DNA from: Polyodon spathula
Taxonomy: Eukaryota; Chordata; Actinopteri; Acipenseriformes; Polyodontidae
DNA: 64,000 nt
Assembly: GCF_017654505.1 (NCBI RefSeq)
Contig: NC_054538.1
Coordinates: forward strand, 18,671,912 to 18,735,911
Reading direction: 5' to 3'
A program made the position numbers and the translations under genes. Position 1 is the stretch's first letter. Each line of letters begins with the position of its first letter. The notes below the pieces were generated by a model. That model did no database searches. It was not told the origin of the DNA and saw only the letters and a list, made by a program, of their open reading frames with translations. Shown here piece after piece: positions 14,501-31,860 of the stretch.

Positions 14501-16780
14501 AAACCAAATCGGAGACCAGTTCCGAAACTAAAGTTCTGGCTGCAAGTCACTAGTTTTATATAGGACTTTTGAAGAAAGACCAATCTATTACTGTACCTTC
14601 TGACTGTCTTCCACGTGTTGGGCAACTGGTTGCATCATTCTGCTTTTGCTTGACCAAAAAGTCTCTTGAAGATTAGTTCCAATATGTCCTTATATCAAAA
14701 ATAGTTATTGATTCCAGGCAATTGTGCCTACATTTACTTGGGGCATTCCTTCAGGATCGGTGCCACCACAACTGCAGCGTTGCAGGTCACTGGACTTCAT
14801 CTGCTTATGAACTGTATTTAAGGAAGAACTTCAAAGACATTTTATTTGCTCAAAAACTTTACTGGCTTTTAGTAAAATATTTTTAAAAATTCAAAAAATT
14901 CCACGCCTGGAGGGGAGGCAGCTAAGGCCATCAGCCCCCATAGAATTTTTTTCCCTCCCTTTTATCTCTCCTGCATGCCTGGGGATACATTATATGAAGA
15001 AAACTGATTTCTACATACTGTTTGGCATATAGCAGATGGATTGTGGCAGGGAGGTATAAAGGGTAAAATAATAAACCAGGCAGCTATTAGTAGTTCATTT
15101 ATCACAGTTATTTTTTTGCAGTATACCACATGTCTAGATGTAACAGTGAAATTTTTGCCTCATCTTTTTTACGTGGCCATTGGCCTTAGGTAGCAGCCAT
15201 GCTCTAGAGCCTAGCAAGGGTTCTCAGGGGGTGGCACACATGTGCACCGTTTTCTACCTTGATCTGCTCTAGGTGGCTAATAACCACACCACTGCCCCAC
15301 CTTCACTATATCAGGCCACTAAGGATGCAGTCATGCTCTAGATCGCAAGCACTGTTGTCTCACCCTGCACAGGGTCGGCTGCTGGGACACTGACACTCTC
15401 TGACTGAGCGGACATCATCATGTAGTCAGATCATCTAGTTTTGCATTATTTAAAAAATATCTAGTTATTCTGGGGGAGATGCAGTCCTGCCTTTGCTTAT
15501 CTATCAAAGACCCAGTGTTTATCATGCAGCAGGTCAATTGATTGGCAATTTAAGCCGCGTCTTTTGGAGAGGGCAGCTATCCTACCCACTGCCCATTGCT
15601 TCCCTACAGTCAGCCTCTCTTCTTATCACCGGAAAAATGTATAGCCAGGGGATCCCCGAGGCAAAACCAAAGCCCAAAGATGTATTATTTGTTAAACGTG
15701 TTATCTAAGAACGTATAACATGCCTAAATGTGTTATTGGGTCTAATTTATAATAAATATTCTATTCTATCTATGAGTTCCCTGACTGAACAAAATCACTT
15801 TTTTTCCCATAATGTACTGAAGTTGAGTGAAGTGCTATGGACTGGGAACATGGTTACAGTATATAAAAAGGGTGACTTTAACAAAGGTTTTAGCTGCTGT
15901 TGTTTAAGGCTGCCCAATGAATCAAACTGCCTCAGTTTCTGCTTAACCCCTTCAGTGCTAGGGGGTCGTATGGTGTACATCCTAAAAATGTCCTCATAAT
16001 GTGCTAGGAGACGTAGGCCTACATCCTAAAATAAATGTAGAGCTGTAAGCATCAGATCATTTCAATTTTTTACAAAGGGTGTAGAAGGGTTTAAGCTCTC
16101 AAAATATGTGAGTGGTGTATCGGTCACGTCATTTAAAAAGTGCATGATTGATGTGTAAACTGCCCCGTATACAATTTCTCTATGTCATTTAATGTCCAAG
16201 CTTGTGCATTCCTGTCCTTGGGCTAGGATATGGATTCCATAAGGACCTGACATTATATGTCTAGAATTAATCTCAGTAACTGTAGATGCAACTGCTTTTA
16301 AAAATGACCTGGGGCTTTTTACTGACGAAGGAACACACTAGAATTGTACCACCCAGTCTCTGAAAAAAACATGATTTATAATAATAAGTATACATGTTCA
16401 GCTGGCATTGGCATTTGTTGAAAGTTGCGGCTTTTCAAGGCTTTAAATCATGGTCCTGTAAATGCCTTGTTGGAGCTGTAAGCGTAAGTGTTACACATCT
16501 GCATTGACTGCAAGTATTCTTGCTTCACATATATGGAAATAAAATACAAAATCTGATAGCAGCAGCAATATATCTTCCATTTGTGTGGCGCGTCAGCCTG
16601 GCTCGGGGAGTGCAATACAAAAACAATTTTTTTTATTAAACAAAGCACTCATATTTCTTATACACACCACTTTGCATAATTATGCAACAGTTTATAAACT
16701 AACCAGACCCTGTACACTAACCATGCTTGGAGTCAACCTTGGCTCATAGTTGAATCTCGGTATCACCGATAGTATATCTT

Positions 16781-16782
<2 letters not shown>
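8501..16782. other. AT-rich DNA without a recognisable gene
   Basis: I see no coding motif. Small items are a tRNA T-arm-like motif on the minus strand near 9620-9650 (GAGGTTCAAATCTATC) and a possible imperfect duplication at 15180-15400 built around CATGCTCTAGA. The 12.6-13.9-kb part may be repeat-derived. Confidence 0.4.
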
Positions 16783-16826
<44 letters not shown>

Positions 16827-16909
16827 ATTATATATATATTATATATATTATATATATATATATATGGTGTGTGTGTGTGTGTGTGTGTGTGTGTCTGTCT
16901 CTCTCTCTG

Positions 16910-16989
<80 letters not shown>
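16783..16989. repeat. Compound (AT)n-(GT)n-(CT)n-(AT)n microsatellite
   Basis: AT to about 16865, GT to 16894, CT-rich to 16917, then AT to 16989. Both strands give artefactual long ORFs here. Confidence 0.97.
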
Positions 16990-16992
<3 letters not shown>

Positions 16993-19900
16993 AGCACCAA
17001 AGCACCAAGTAATGGCTCTTTTGGTGTGATGAAAAAAGGAAATTATATGATACATGTACTCCATAGCAAAATGTAGCTAAATAGAGGAAACCGTTTCATA
17101 TTGTTGTTTTCTTGGAAAGGCATGTCAATCATTTCATGCATACATTATACAGGCTCCATTATCAAACCCATTGTTTGATTTGAACCAGCATGTGGACCAA
17201 GCTTTGCGCTAACATGCAACACTATACGTTTAATTTAAGGTTGTTCGACTTTCAAAAGTGAGGTTATTGTATTTATTTAGAGTTCAGTATTATTCAAGAT
17301 GTTTTTCTACTCTAGGGGAACTTACAAAATACTTTTTTTTCCATACCAGCAGGAAATTGAACCCTATTTGCTCATTTAGAAGCAGTGTTATCTGTAAAGC
17401 AGGTTACAATTTACTCCTCCACGAACTGAACAGGTAGGCAATGTTGCCTAGCAGAAGTACACATCAAGTTAATATTGATTCAGAGGGGGCAATTTCATGC
17501 TTATTTCATAATTTTGTGTATACAAATATTGCAAAATCTGTTATCTTCGGCTTGTCTGAAATGATGCACTGTACTAGAACTTTGACAGTGCAGTGTAGGT
17601 AAAATCATTCAGTTTTTGTTATTGTCAATGTCAAAAACGTCAAACGATTCCTAAAAGGAACAGTCACAAGTGCAATGGTTCAACTGAACCAAATTAACTT
17701 TTGCTTCGTGACACTCTTTGCCTCATTTGGATCATGTAAGGTCCAACCAGCTGAAGCTTTATTCCCATCACTACCACCCATGCTAAACTGCAGTATTCTG
17801 CCTCTGTGTCTACTTTCCTGCCCTTGACCAGCCTTGCCATGATGCTACCCTACCAAAATGAGTTTATTGGAAATGAGAAAGGGCAAAAAGCCCTTGAATC
17901 AACATACATCCACTACACTGTTTATGTTTAGTTATTTTGGTAACACTTTTTATTAAGGGGCTGCTTATTAATGTTGTATCAATATAATATATGCTTAATA
18001 ACTATGTTATAGAGTGTTAATAAAGCATTATAAGAGGTTTGTAACCATGCAATAGCCATAGATGGAAATATATTTAAACATTAGTTACAACAGGTAGATA
18101 AAAACTGTCCCCTTTACAAAACTGTAATTCTGTACTGACACTCTTAAGTTGTACCTTCTTTCCTTTGCTGTCTTCCACAATGAAATCCCTATGGTCACAG
18201 GCACATTCTTCTGTGGTTTTTGTGTGGAGGCATTTTTATACATTTTGCCACAATTCTGTTTTAAATCCTTCGGATCTTAACTGTAATACAGCTTTAAATC
18301 CTGCTAACAACACTCCATTCTTTTTAAGTCTCGCTAGCGGAGTCTTCAATAGAAATATAGGAATGTGCTCAGTAGTTGGGGTGGGTTTAAGGAATTCAGA
18401 ACAAATCAATGATAGATACAAGTCAGGAAGGCAGGACATTAACCAGCAGCACTGGGAAATGTATTTATAATATTTTATTTATAATAAAGTCAATGTGAAT
18501 AGACTAACCATTTCCACAGCTTTTCCGGTGTTTTCCGGTGTTTATTGGCTATCCACCAGTTTATTTATTGGTGGTTTTATTGGTTAAAACCAAAAATCAG
18601 AAGCCCTAATTATATATTTCTAACACATTTATAAAACATTGATAAGCTGCACCTTAATATAAAGTGTTACCATTATTTTAAGTAAATTGCAGAGTAATAC
18701 TTTACAAGGTTTCATAAAGCAAACATGAGAAAATAGGTATGTAATTTTGGTCTCATCTTGAATGCATGAATTTAAAAGAAGGATGCAGTTAATTGAGACA
18801 TGTATATTTGCCTATTCACACTAAAGAAATATGCATATAGATTATTTATTCAAGCATGCCTGGTGATGACTTTATTGCATAACAAATCTGCAATTCAAAA
18901 CCTGCAGTACTTTCGTTAGGAAAAAAAACTTAACAGTCAGTCAGTTTATGTTTTATTAGAATGTAAAAATATCAACAAACTATAGTATAGTCTAAGTCTT
19001 ATGGCTTTTTTCAATGAAGCACACATTTTCTCATTAACTTTTAGTTGGTGATCAGAAGTAACAAAGGCATTTTTGGAACTAAACAATCCTCTCTGATTAT
19101 GAAGCATTAATGATCTACTGTTAAACCAGAATATTGTGAATAAATATTCTCTGAAATATATAACCCAGATATTTCCTTCATGTTTATACTGTACCAGGTT
19201 ATCGCATTCTTTAAATTGCTAAACCATGTACTGCGAGCACATTCAGCCTTAATTTACCAGACCAGGCTTATGTGGATTATATGGAAAATGGCCAATGTTA
19301 AGATCATGGAGTTTCTTGGCTGTACATCACATCCAATCACTGTTATAATGTGTGACCAAAACAATATCAGTCAACAGTGGACATAAGCATAACATATATA
19401 GTACATACCAGATGTAAAATGAATTGGTAATTTGCATGTTTTATTGGTATGCTGTTGGTTTTCCATCAATAACAAACATGTGTGTTTTGGACTATAGAAT
19501 GCATGGAAAATGTAATACCTTTAGACCTACTACAATATTCAAGAGTGTTTGTGACAAACTATACCATTCAGTTAAACCATTTTAGTTTAGATGCCACAGC
19601 TCTTCTTTATTCATTGTTCAATCAGTAAAATATGATTAATCATACTTTTGATTTATAGTAGGCTTACTTACTACACCAGATGCACCAAGGTCCCTATGCT
19701 GGGACTCTGCAACTGTTCCCCAACAATTTTATCCTAATTATGACAGCCAACTTATGATATCAATCAGCAGCAATGGAATACTGCACAAGCTGCATAGTTT
19801 AAAATGACAGATGAAAGACAGGGAGCTTCTACAGCAGGCTTTCGAGTATTCAATGTGTGTAATATGCTTGTTATTTTCAATTGATAGACTGCTATGAATT

Positions 19901-20676
19901 TACTGTCATTTCACTGGTGATGAATGGGTCCTATGTGGTCTTAAATAGTTGTCTAATACTACTTCACTGAATGTACTGCAGGATGTCTGTTTTTTTGTTT
20001 TGTTTTGTTTTGTTTTTTAAAGTACCAGCTACAGAATACATAAACATTCATTCTTTATAACAATATTGTGAATATTGTGGCGAACCTCGATTCTCTCAAG
20101 CAAGGGCTTCTGACAGGTGGAGGTCGGACGCGAATCCGGGACATCCTACTGTGACGCATAGTGCCCATACCTCTGCACAAAAGAGCCGGGCTCTCTTACA
20201 GGAGCACATATCAGGCTCATGTCTTTATGTTTAGATTGCATCACCTACCAGCCCTGACCTCTACCCCCATGCATGCTACAATATCATATATGTTCCTATT
20301 AAAATATCTTATTAATTCCCAGAGATGCTGCAAATTATAGCATCTTACTACACTCTTTATATCCAACAGTCAAGGCACTTTACAGTAAAACTGAATATGT
20401 TCTTTCAGTTTTCACTAAAATTAAATCAGCAATGGATGTCCCAGTGTTGAACTGTTTCAACCACATTGCAAGACATGTTCTCTGTGCTTTGTTTTTTAAA
20501 TTAAGCTGTATAAATTGTGCCATTTTGTAAACAGAATGGCATCCTGTCCATAGACCAAACGATATCGACATTTGCATAGGGTTGCCCCACAAGTCCAGAA
20601 GTGGTGTATGTAAAACTTTTAACTTTATCAGATCTAACTGACAATTTCTACTTTCTACTGTTCAAGAATTGACAAT
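16990..20676. other. AT-rich DNA without a recognisable gene
   Basis: Apart from the repeat arm at 18520-18612 and a T-rich GTTTT run at 19990-20018, I see nothing with a known signature. A minus-strand GGATTCGCGTCC motif near 20129-20140 hints at an old tRNA-derived SINE. Confidence 0.4.
18520..18612. repeat. Single-arm relative of the 49.7-kb fold-back repeat
   Basis: Read on the minus strand, the end AATTAGGGCTTCTGATTTTT followed by GGTTTTAACC resembles the outer end of both arms at 49701 and 50264. It also contains a doubled TTTTCCGGTG. No second arm is visible nearby. Confidence 0.35.
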
Positions 20677-20677
20677 A

Positions 20678-20738
<61 letters not shown>

Positions 20739-20752
20739 TATAAATATATATA
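20677..20752. repeat. (AT)n microsatellite
   Basis: AT dinucleotides with a few A insertions near the right end. Confidence 0.95.
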
Positions 20753-22096
20753 AATGGCTCTGACCCATGAAAAAAATCTCACACACTGGTTAGAGCTTGT
20801 GATTTTATTTCCATTTTTAAGCCATCTCATAGCCATTTTACTAAAGCAATAACACTTTCCAAGCCATGCCAAAAATGTGTGTTAAACATACACACACTGA
20901 TATATTACACAAACAATTTTTGCCCAGCCCATCGAGCATTATGTAGTATTTAGTTGTACTGTTGTGTGGGGTCAAATGTAACAATGTGATCAATCAGCTG
21001 ATCATCTTAATTGATTAAATCTACATTCAACATTTATTTGGACATGTATGCTTACACTTTTCATCCATAAATGGACATGAATCTTCCATCCCTTCTAGAT
21101 TGGACTCTTTTTGCACATTTTTATTTTCTTACTTGTTCTCTTTTGTCTTTTAGCCAATTTATTATATACTTTTGAGTTGGCAGAAGCAATTCCACTCGAC
21201 CTTAGTGTGAAACTGTTTAACCTTCAAATCTCCAAAATGTTAATGTCTTTGTACTGAACCCAATCTAGTGTCATGTTGAAGGGGAGCAGCACAAGCAGGT
21301 CAGATCTATGCCCTGGAACTGTTAAAACACTGAGCATCGACATAGAAACTCCATTAAGTGGAAGACTGTGACAAGGTAGCTGAGTGGATGCAGGTGCAGG
21401 GGTGATGCAGTGCGGTAAAGAAACAGGCAGAGAGTTTTAATCCATTTGGAAAGGAAATGTTTTATTGTGTTTGCATCCAGGTCTGGCGACCGAAACAATA
21501 ATAACGATAATAACGAATATTGTTTGGGTTTTGCAACCCCAAACAATAACAGTAACCCAAATGATGTATCTGCCCCACAATTATGCTGACACAGTCACCA
21601 GTCCTGAGTGAGTGCAGTAGTGGTCGAGGTTAAAGCAGCATTCAAAATTACTAAATTTAATGCATCAGACCATGTTGCTACAGTGTCTCTCAGCATCTCC
21701 CATGAAGCAAACTTTCCTCCTGCCACCAAATAAATTTCCTGTAATACATTAGTTACTTTAACAAAATTGTGCCAGCAAAACAAATGCCTAGAAATAGTAT
21801 TATCTGTACATATCTGTCAAGTCTTGATCAGGACCCTCCCGTTTTCAAGACCAATCTCCTGGTCAGAAACAATCTCCTACCTGAGACCTGTTTAATCTAG
21901 GAATTTCCTGGTTTGTATATTTGTAAGTATATTATTTTTCGCTTATTTATTTACAACATATAACAACCATAAACGCATCTTGATTTACTAACATGGTTAG
22001 GTTTTATAATTTTGGAATTATGTATCACTGTTTTTGTCAAGCCAAAAATAAGATATGTCTCTGCATCTGCATTTTGTGCTTTGCTGCGTTTTTTGC

Positions 22097-22187
22097 TACC
22101 ATGTTTGAAACTGCACAGCGCTTTGAGATGCTTTGCATTTAGGCGCCATAGAAAGTAAAAACTATTTTATTATTATTATTATTATTA

Positions 22188-22227
<40 letters not shown>

Positions 22228-22235
22228 TATTATAT
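22097..22235 (+). mobile_element. L2-type LINE/SINE 3' tail followed by (TTA)n
   Basis: ACAGCGCTTTGAGATGCTTT then GCATTTAGGCGCCATAGAAA is the typical 3' end shared by L2-clade LINEs and the SINEs that use them. The (TTA)n run 22165-22235 follows it as expected for the tail. Confidence 0.7.
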
Positions 22236-23002
22236 GGGTCATTCTACAAATGCGGTGGCTTTTGGATCTGAAAATTTCTTGGAAATGAAACTCCCCATTC
22301 ATTATCTTTCTTATACAATTAATGTTAAAGCTTTATGAATTTCAGTTATTTTAATATTTTTAATCAAATAGTGGTCAAGCTGCTCTTTTGTCAGTGGTGT
22401 TACTCATACCTAAAATGCAAATATTGGTTAACCACAATCTTATTTGTTAATTTTTTTGATCAATATGTTTAGGAAAGGAATGTCTTCTAACAACTCTAAA
22501 ATAAGATTGTAAAATTGCATTTCATGCTATTTATCCATTTGCGCTGGCCCATTTTTCCTCTAACTTAAACAATAATTTAGTATGTTTCATCAAACTTGCA
22601 TAAGTATGTTCTTAACATGTTGTCCTTCAAATAATGTTACAAGTAGACATATTGAAAAGATGAATATTTACGTTGTGGTATTTTTGTTACCAGAACATCA
22701 ATCCTCTGTGCAGTAACACCACTGACACAATGTAACACCAATGACATTGACACATTGTTGTATCAAGAAACTTAATTAATTTATGAACTGTTAAGAAATA
22801 TTTCAAATTTTGAAAGCTGATATTAGTTTAAAATACATTGAAAATGATCAATTAACATGTTTTCTTCTAACAATTCAATCGTTTAAAATATTTTGAATAC
22901 ATTTTCTAAAGGAACAACTGAACCTGTATCTTTTTTGTTTCTCTGCTGTACTTAATTTCGCCATACCTGACAAGTCATGTGATAAGATATGGTTATAATA
23001 TA

Positions 23003-24202
23003 TAACAGAACCATCTGGACAACTCCTCCCAAGTTGGACTTTCCTCTATCCTCATTCTTCTCGATCTTTCTTCTGCTTTTGACACTGTCGATAACCCCAT
23101 CCTCCTCTCCACTCTTTCTAGCCTGGATGTCTGTGGCACACCCCTTGCCTGGCTACAGTCATATCTTTCTTCATGCTCCTCTGCCGTTGCCTTCAATAAC
23201 CTCATCCCCCACCCCCCGACTGTTGGTGTCCCCCGAGGCTCAGTCCTCGGACCCTTACTATTCTCCCTCTTCACCTCACTCCTAGATTTAACTTCCTCAT
23301 TTAACTTCCCCCACCATTTCATTCCCCTCTTTTACCCCTGACCCAGCCGCCCGTATATCAGCCTGTCTGGTCGCTATCCAATCCTGTATGATGTGCCGTT
23401 ACCTCCTCATCAACCCATCTAAAACTGAAATCCTTTTCTTCCCCTCCCCCTCATCTCCACCACCCTGCCCCACCATTTAACTTGCCGTTTTCATCTATTC
23501 AACATCTGCAAAATACGACCCTCCATCTCCTTCTCCGCTACCAAACTCCTGGTCCATTCTTTCATTTTCACCCAGCTTGATTACGCCTTTACACCACTTC
23601 AACAAATTAAAAATGCTGCTGCCTGTATAATTTTAACCACCCCCACTCCTTCCACACTTCCCCTCCCTTCCTCCAGCTACACTGGCTCCTTGTTTACCAC
23701 TGTTGCCTCTTTAAATTCCTTACACTAGTATATAAATCTCTCCATGGCCACCATATGTGGCTGCACTAATTTCCTAATATATTCTTCCTCATCCCTTATG
23801 CTCCCAATCACTACTGTCCTTCTCTATTCCACCCTCACTCTGTGCCCAATCCCATTTCTGTTCCTTCTATCTTCTTGCTCCCTTCATTGGAATAAACTCC
23901 CACTCATCATAAAACAGTCACCTACTCTATGCAGTTTTCGATCCTCCCTAAAAACTCATCTTTTTTCTCTAGCCCAACCTACCCTTACTCCTGGCCCCCA
24001 ACCTCCTGTTATGACCTTGCCTGCCCGATCCTGACCTAGCCTCTGGCCCTTGCTTTTGTATAGCTATTAATCTTCTCACCTTACCCCAATAACCTTCCCT
24101 TTTTCTTCACCCATTTTTTCAGATTGTACAAATTCTAAAAACTTGTAAAGCGCCTTGGTTAAAGGCGCTATAATAAATGCTAAATAAATAAATAAATAAA
24201 TA
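23003..24202 (+). mobile_element. L2-clade LINE, 3' fragment
   Basis: A 5'-truncated copy. The reverse transcriptase part reads LLDLSSAFDTVDNPILL near 23060-23107 and GVPRGSVLGPLLFSLFT near 23224-23275, equal to the LDLSAAFDTVDH and VPQGSVLGPxLF blocks of L2 elements. The YADD block is not found. The 3' end is the L2 tail TTGTAAAGCGCCTTGG...GGCGCTATAA, then (AAAT)n at 24180-24202. Stops and deletions make it inactive. It lies inside the field of GTAACACCACTGAC motifs, so it landed in an older repeat. Confidence 0.85.
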
Positions 24203-27224
<3,022 letters not shown>

Positions 27225-27462
27225 CAACTGGAGCTAGAGATTTTTGTTGTTGTGCTCCTCGTTTGTGGAACAATGTTGACATTAGGCAGGTTGAAACACT
27301 GGATTCTTTTAAGTCTAAATTGAGTGAATGTGCTTTTATGTAATTGGTTGTAGCTAGAGTGCATTGTACATATGATCTCTCTTGTTTTGTTTTTAACTTT
27401 ATACAGCACTCTGGAATGCTATGGCTTTAAGGGTGCTATATAAACATTTGTATTATAATAAT
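27225..27462 (+). mobile_element. L2-like LINE, extreme 3' fragment
   Basis: A plus frame reads FCCCAPRLWNNVDIRQVETL then DSFKSKL, the conserved C-terminal block of L2/Rex-type ORF2 (APxLWNxLP...SFKxxLK). It is followed by TACAGCACTCTGGAATGCTA and GGGTGCTATATAAA, an L2-type tail. Confidence 0.6.
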
Positions 27463-30264
27463 ATTGTATGATGGTAGAACCATGAGAGGTCATATTATGG
27501 ACCACGAGTAAGCTTGGTGAGGTTGTTTCTGGCGATATTGAACTCCTCTGCTAACTCCTGTGCCTCACTGTTCTTGCAATATCTTTGCCTGTCAAGTTGT
27601 GATCATTTTGATATTTATTTCCAGATACCACAGCCAAAAACATTCCATACTTGTATCCTCAGGAGTTTGAATTACCTCTTGGAAAGGTTTTTAGCTGAGC
27701 AGCTGCTCTGCATATAATATAGCAAAATGAGGGTTGAAAGAGTCTTTACAAGAATACAATAACAGGTAAAAGATTATGGGTGGGCTATATTGTTTAAGTT
27801 AACGACTGTGAAACCCATCTATTCTTCATGGGTCTACAGGGCATCCTAGCTGAACCAACCTTGATATCAGATTACCCAACCATGCATTTCTATTCACACT
27901 GCCAATTAGCTTTCTAATGAGCTTAATCAGAAGCACTCTCAATTCTAATTCATCACCCAAGACAGATATGTGGTTGCAGTCAGCCAGTGCTAAGAATAAT
28001 TACTATTTATTATTACTGTGTTAAACCTTTTAAGAATGTGCTTCATAAGGTCATTTCCAGCAAACTCATTAATCTTATTCTCTGCACCTTTAATCATGGC
28101 AATTCATGTTAAGCCGCAAAAGATACGTTTTATTTTCATCTTTCTAAATGCCATGCCCAGATCCATTAAATAGTGTTATAACTTTAATGTTATAATTGAA
28201 AGCTTTCTCATGAGGAAAGCTGTTCTGCTCGAGACATGCATCACATTGAGGTCACTGAGGTTTTCTCTTTCATTTTAAAACCGTTAAAGGTGCCATTATG
28301 AGCCACTTAGAAATAAAGCAGGTAATGAAAACAAATGGAAGCATGTATTAATGATTAATACCCATTTATTAAAAGACATGTTATTTTTTCTTTGACAGAA
28401 TTATATAGCCTATATGTTCATAAAATATTTGTATATTTTATTGCATTTTCAGAAATCTGTGCTTCTCGTAGAAAACACTGTAACTTCTGTGTTTCTGAAC
28501 AGAGAACACTGATATTTAAACGTAACCTATATGAGACATGAACTCAATATCACTTTGTAAGCGAGCTAAACTTGGATGCTACTGTATATCAAAGCAAGTC
28601 AGAATAATGACTACATAACGTAAATAGGTCTCCATGATTTCTGTATGATTTTTTGATTTGCAAGTCAGGTATTGAAAATAATGAGGAAGCACTGTGCTGT
28701 AGACGTCACTTTTCTATGGCTGTGTTGTATTTTCTCCAAAGGTTTTAGAAAATAAATGGGTGAGTCTGTGCATTGCCTAGAATCATAACCCTGTTTGTTT
28801 AGTTTTTTTTTTGTTTTTGTATGAAACCTGTTTGTGAGGCAGAAAAATGTAAACTGATAAACTGAAAAATGTTGAGGGACTTGGCCTTTCCACAGCAATG
28901 TTCATATCAGATATTGTTCCTGACTCTCTAAAATGAGTTCATTCATCTATAGCCAGCATTGATCAAGCTGAGCAACTAATTTATTTTCATGCCTAGAGTC
29001 AGTCCCCACCAGTGTTCCTGATAATTTGTGTTTTGTGACATGTGGCTGGTAATAGGATAAGCATAGAATCTAGATTAAAAACAAGCAAACCCAAAAATCA
29101 TGTTGATTAACAGTGCAGAAGTGCAGGCTTATAATTACGGTTTGTGTAGTTTAATTTTGGAAAAGTGCATGGATCTGAGAATAAACATTGACTGTGTAAT
29201 TTATTAATTGTGACTAATACATTTGTTTGGTATTTGTTAAATGTTCTATTTTCCCTTTCAATGCTTCAATAAATGACTGTTTATTTTAAAACCATGCTAA
29301 ATCACAGCTGTGCCAATACTGTTTACAATGCAGGCATGCTGAAATCCTTCCAACACTTTGAAATGTTCAGCATTAAACATTAAAAAAGAAGACTATTCGA
29401 TCATTAAAATGGTTCTAAATGACGATTAACTCATTTATTAAAATGGTAATTGTTATTAATTTTAGTTCAAGTATAAAACTACTCTTAACAAGCATAAGAC
29501 AAATGTTTTACTACTGTTTTTTTTTTCTTCTTATTCCTCTCCAGTGAATGGGTACTTGTCCTCAAACTCAAAATATGACTTTGTAATGACATTGGTTCAA
29601 TGAGAAAACCCACAGTCATTGAACATTTGAAGATTTTCTTGATGGATAATTACTTTTGTTGAGATCTTGTGTTACCTTGAGATCCAACTCAGTTTCTTAA
29701 AAAAAGGATATGTGACAAGACCAACTTCAGAGACTTCACTGACAAAAGCTTACTTGATGAATAAGTTCTAACCGCCAATTGTGTCTTGAGGAATATGCTT
29801 TAGCCTTATCTCAACCCTATCACAAACCAGCACTTACTTTCTAATTATATACCTGTCATAGTACAAAAGACAGCAATGGAAATCCTCTTATACTTCCAAC
29901 TAAAAAAGGTATTTTCTGTCTTCTTGTGTGACAATGCAACTCACATAACTATACTAAATTAGAAAGTGGACAGTAGAGGTTGTAACTAGAGAAGAAACAG
30001 CATCTCTGGATGGGGGGGGGTGTGTGTGTAGTGTGCAAATTTATTAGAACACCCCATTGCTTCTGTTTTGATTTGTTTTGCATATAAAATCCAACCACTA
30101 AAAATTGGCAATTAAAAAATTGGCAAAATAGGAAACTGAGTGATTGTCTGATTTACTGATGTCTTTAATAGGCTACACGTGCAATTAATTTAAAATACTA
30201 AGAGCAAAGGAACACATAGCCACAAATGGTAAAATGCATGTGTTATAAGTAACAGCAACACATC
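27463..30264. other. AT-rich DNA without a recognisable gene
   Basis: I see no coding motif, inverted repeat or tandem array worth listing, apart from a short (GT)n near 30019-30033. Confidence 0.5.
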
Positions 30265-30985
30265 TGCATCACGTGCAGACAACACAATGGTATCAGAACT
30301 TGCATTCACACAGTGAAGCACAATCCTAGTGTCTGCCTCCTCGTGGAAACCTTCAAGATGTGTGGCATTAGTGTTAGGGTCATTGCATTCAAGCCGTGTT
30401 TCCTCCAGGAATCCCCCAGCAACTACATTTGTCTTGCCTGAATGTGAACTGCTAACTAACTCCTCAGATAAAAATCGTGCCAGGTCAGCTATGTTGTCAG
30501 GGTTGGATAGGAAACCATGCCAGTCCTGTGGTAACGGTACATGTTCTGATGTCTTCGAATAGGTGCTCCTCTCCTTCTTTTGGCCCTGGTTCCTGCTTTG
30601 ATTGAATCCTGATTATACTTGTCAAAAACAACGTCACTGCGAGCATATCCTGAACCCAAATGGTAGACAGAATGTGCAAAAGTCACCAAATATTTTTGTA
30701 TTGTTTGGCTTCCCCAGAGCAATGACCAGTGCTTGCCAATCTATTATGAGTGTATCATCATTGTTGCTGGACAACTGATGCCCTTGGTCAATTAATCAAC
30801 AAGCACTGATTTATGCCCAGTGTGGAGACTTCCAGTGGGACTGGAAGAAGCTCATGCTTTAGTATTTCATCTAAATCTTCATTTGCATTTAGGGCAACCA
30901 ACCGTTCACATAACACACAGACAATTTGATCACATACTGTAATAGCAATTCTAATCTGAATAATAGCATCATAATCTGACATAAA
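30265..30985 (-). pseudogene. Remnant of the multicopy HEEADTR / SARDxDVL gene family
   Basis: Read on the minus strand over several frames: LDEILKHELLPVPLEVSTLG, ALVIALGKPNNTKIFGDF, DVVFDKYNQDSIKAGTRAKR, QDWHGFLSNPDNIADLARFL followed by SEELV, and GFHEEADTRIVLHCVN...DTIVLSARDADVLLLL. The order matches a protein family that I recall as present in many copies in fish and invertebrate genomes without a settled name. The spread suggests a mobile-element gene, and the acidic HEEADTR and DxDVL blocks could be part of a nuclease-like fold; both are inference. At least two frame changes (near 30560 and near 30690) show it is broken. Confidence 0.6.
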
Positions 30986-31789
30986 TTATTAAGAAATGTG
31001 AGCCATGACTGAAAGCAATTTACTTGATTTTTTTTTCCCTACAAATTCCGTTGATTTTAATATATATTTTTTTAGAGAATATTGCGATAATGTGACATTT
31101 CTCTAAAACAGTTTCATCATCATTCAAGTGTTAATCTGGACAGTTTAAGGTTAGTAACCTGCTAATTCATCAAAACTTGAAGCATTAAGATTTTCTTTTT
31201 TGAGTAGGATCAGAGCATTCCACCTTACAGGAGTCTAATGACTTATTAATATTCTTATAAGAAGTGGAATTGAGAAGTGATACACTTGTGGTTTCGGGGG
31301 GGGGTGACGAGGACTATCACCACAGCCACAGCCCTACATAACAGTACGTATTTAAAAAGTTAAAATGGCAAATGTAGTTGCTGAAATTCACCTGCTTCAG
31401 GCTCAAAATGCTTCCTCATTCTTATTTCAATGTTGTTCATTTTGGAATATACAAAGTCAATGTTTTCATACTGCTGCTTTGTGTTAATTTAATTCAAATA
31501 GCACTTAAAATAGATTAAATTAGACATAGAACACTTTTATATGTTAAATCGTTGCCTTTAACTCATTGCATGCAGTGGTGTTCATTTGTGTTTCTTCTGG
31601 AATCCACAGTCTACATGTCTTTGGGACATTGCGCTGTTCCCTAGAAATCCCTCAGATTGGCAGTAGCATTCAAGTTCAATATCTATAATTTGATTTAGCA
31701 AATATACATGTGTGCTACAACCCCACAAACAGTACATATGGAGTCTAGCCGGATGTCATGAATGTGTAATATATATTCGCGCTATATAC

Positions 31790-31790
<1 letters not shown>

Positions 31791-31858
<68 letters not shown>
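31791..31858. repeat. (AT)n microsatellite
   Basis: About 33 AT dinucleotides. Confidence 0.97.

Positions 31859-31860
<2 letters not shown>

Noticed and set aside
16763..17076. ORFs with long YI runs here and at 25.0-25.4, 31.8 and 32.3 kb
   Set aside because: Translation of (AT)n, (GT)n and (CT)n microsatellites.
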